6,354 nucleotides of DNA from an uncultured Pelolinea sp. (lineage in GTDB: Bacteria > Chloroflexota > Anaerolineae > Anaerolineales > Anaerolineaceae): assembly GCA_937902055.1 (NCBI GenBank), contig CALGUJ010000013.1, positions 1-6,354 on the forward strand, given 5' to 3'. This document shows, in pieces, positions 5,377 through 6,354 of the stretch (positions are counted from its first letter, which is position 1; every line of letters starts with the position of its first letter). Below the pieces are notes generated by a model. The model had not been told where the DNA came from. It saw only the letters and a list, made by a program, of their open reading frames with translations, and did not search any database. Made by a program: the position numbers and the translations under genes.

Positions 5377-6308
5377 TTATAAATCGGAAGCGACTTTTCT
5401 CATCAAGCCGCCGGCCCGGTAATAGGCCAGATCGAGCGGGGTATCGAGGCGCGCCTGGACCCGGAAGCTAAAGCGGCTGCCATCCGGGCGCTGCACGGCC
5501 ACTTCCATTTCCGGTTTGAGAGTGGTGAGGTTCCCAACCTCCGGAAGGCTGAAGAGTTCGTCGCCTTTCAGCTCCAAAATTTCGGCGTTCTCGCCAGGCA
5601 GGAATTGCAGCGGCAGCACGCCCAGGCAGACCAGGTTGGTGCGGTGGATGCGCTCGTAGGATTCGGCGATCACCGCGCGCACGCCCAACAGGTAAGCGCC
5701 CTTGGCGGCCCAGTCGCGGCTGGAGCCGCTGCCATAGGCCTTGCCGGCCAGGATGATCAGGCTGCGATTTTCGGATTGGTAGCGTTGGGCGGCGTCGTAG
5801 ATGGTCATGAGTTCGCCATCCGGCAAGTGGCGGGTGAATCCACCCTCGCGCCCTTGAGCGAGCGCGTTATGCAGGCGGGGATTGCTGAAGGTGCCGCGCG
5901 CCATGACCTCGTGGTTGCCGCGCCGCGCGCCGAAGGAAATGAAATCTTGCGGCTGCACACCTAGGGCCTGCAGGTACTGGCCGGCGGAGCCGTCGGGAGC
6001 GATGCGCCCGGCGGGGGAGATGTGGTCGGTGGTGATGGAATCGCCCAGCACGGCCAGTGCGTACGCGTCGCGGATCGCGCCTGAGGACGACGCTTCCCGC
6101 TTACCCAGCAGGAAAGCCGGTTCACGCAGGATGCTGGAATCTTCGCGCCAATCGTAGAGCGTGGAAGCGGGAACCTCCAGCGCGTTCCAGCGCGGGTTGC
6201 CCTCGAAAATGCGGCTGTAATTTTCTTTATAAATCTCAGCGGAAATGGCGGACTGGGTGACCTGCTCGATTTCGGCGCGCGAGGGATAGATATCGCGCAA
6301 GAAGACCG
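5377..6308 (-). CDS. acnA: Aconitate hydratase A, C-terminal part (5' end missing)
   Basis: This cytoplasmic TCA-cycle enzyme interconverts citrate and isocitrate. About 310 genuine residues remain of a protein usually near 890-900, corresponding to the end of the catalytic core, the linker and the swivelling domain 4. Visible landmarks, in order from the cut end, are V-F-L-R-D-I-Y-P-S, then G-D-S-I-T-T-D-H-I-S-P-A-G, then R-R-G-N-H-E-V-M-A-R-G-T-F. Next come A-G-K-A-Y-G-S-G-S-S-R-D-W-A-A-K-G with the substrate-binding Ser/Arg, and A-E-S-Y-E-R-I-H-R-T-N-L. The typical C-terminus ends D-T-P-L-D-L-A-Y-Y-R-A-G-G. The form with S-S-R-D-W-A-A-K-G is AcnA/IRP1-type rather than mitochondrial or AcnB type. 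The three [4Fe-4S] cysteines lie in the missing part. The reading frame continues to a GTG at 6342, but its first 11-12 residues are adapter sequence, so no start exists in the window. The LamG lipoprotein follows after 7 bp. Confidence 0.95.
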
Positions 6309-6354
6309 AGATCGGAAGAGCACACGTCTGAACTCCAGTCACGAGTGGATATCT
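6309..6354. other. Illumina TruSeq index adapter left on the contig end (artefact)
   Basis: From 6309 the sequence is the standard TruSeq index adapter, beginning AGATCGGAAGAGC and running through the ...CCAGTCAC end at 6342. GAGTGGAT (6343-6350), which fits TruSeq index 23, follows, then ATCT (6351-6354), the start of the constant P7 side. The base at 6309 could be either genomic or adapter. Translated in reverse it gives the well-known spurious N-terminus MTGVQTCALPI. None of this belongs to the organism. Confidence 0.98.

Noticed and set aside
6309..6342. MTGVQTCALPIS as a genuine aconitase N-terminus or signal
   Set aside because: It is the reverse translation of the Illumina adapter, a known database artefact.

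Overview
The window looks like a piece of an uncultured Chloroflexota genome, most likely Anaerolineae-like. This is an inference from protein style, with no marker gene to confirm it. Three of the six genes encode lipoproteins with a short hydrophobic leader, a lipobox Cys, and an Ala/Thr/Gln- or Thr/Pro-rich linker before an extracellular domain. One carries an NBR1-type Ig-like domain, a combination common in that group. The right end is not biological: the last 46 bases are an Illumina TruSeq index adapter, so the real contig stops at about 6308.

Layout, left to right. Positions 1-383 (minus) hold the start of an NBR1-Ig lipoprotein cut by the window edge, with a strong AGGAGG ribosome site and a good sigma70-like promoter at 447-475. 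Positions 520-1932 (minus) encode a class III PLP aminotransferase of the glutamate-1-semialdehyde aminomutase type. Positions 2130-2792 (minus) encode a class II (FucA-type, zinc) aldolase. These two run in the same direction, aldolase first, separated by a 197-bp AT-rich gap with palindromes and direct repeats that may hold a second promoter or operator. Positions 2889-3809 (plus) run divergently and encode a lipoprotein with SGNH-hydrolase-like architecture but an altered active site.

Positions 3810-4043 are a convergent intergenic region. It has a rho-independent terminator for each side (plus at 3849-3874, minus at 3963-3988) and 10-bp-period ACACAGAT-type repeats around the first one. 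Positions 4044-5369 (minus) encode a lipoprotein with two tandem concanavalin/LamG-like domains. Its start lies 7 bp after the stop of the upstream gene at 5377-6308, the C-terminal third of aconitase (acnA), so the two are probably co-transcribed.

Functionally, acnA is central metabolism (TCA cycle) and the lipoproteins are cell-surface proteins of unknown target. The aldolase/aminotransferase pair may form a small catabolic or biosynthetic module whose substrate cannot be read from sequence. I see no mobile element, CRISPR array, tRNA or rRNA, and no clear defence or novel multi-gene system.
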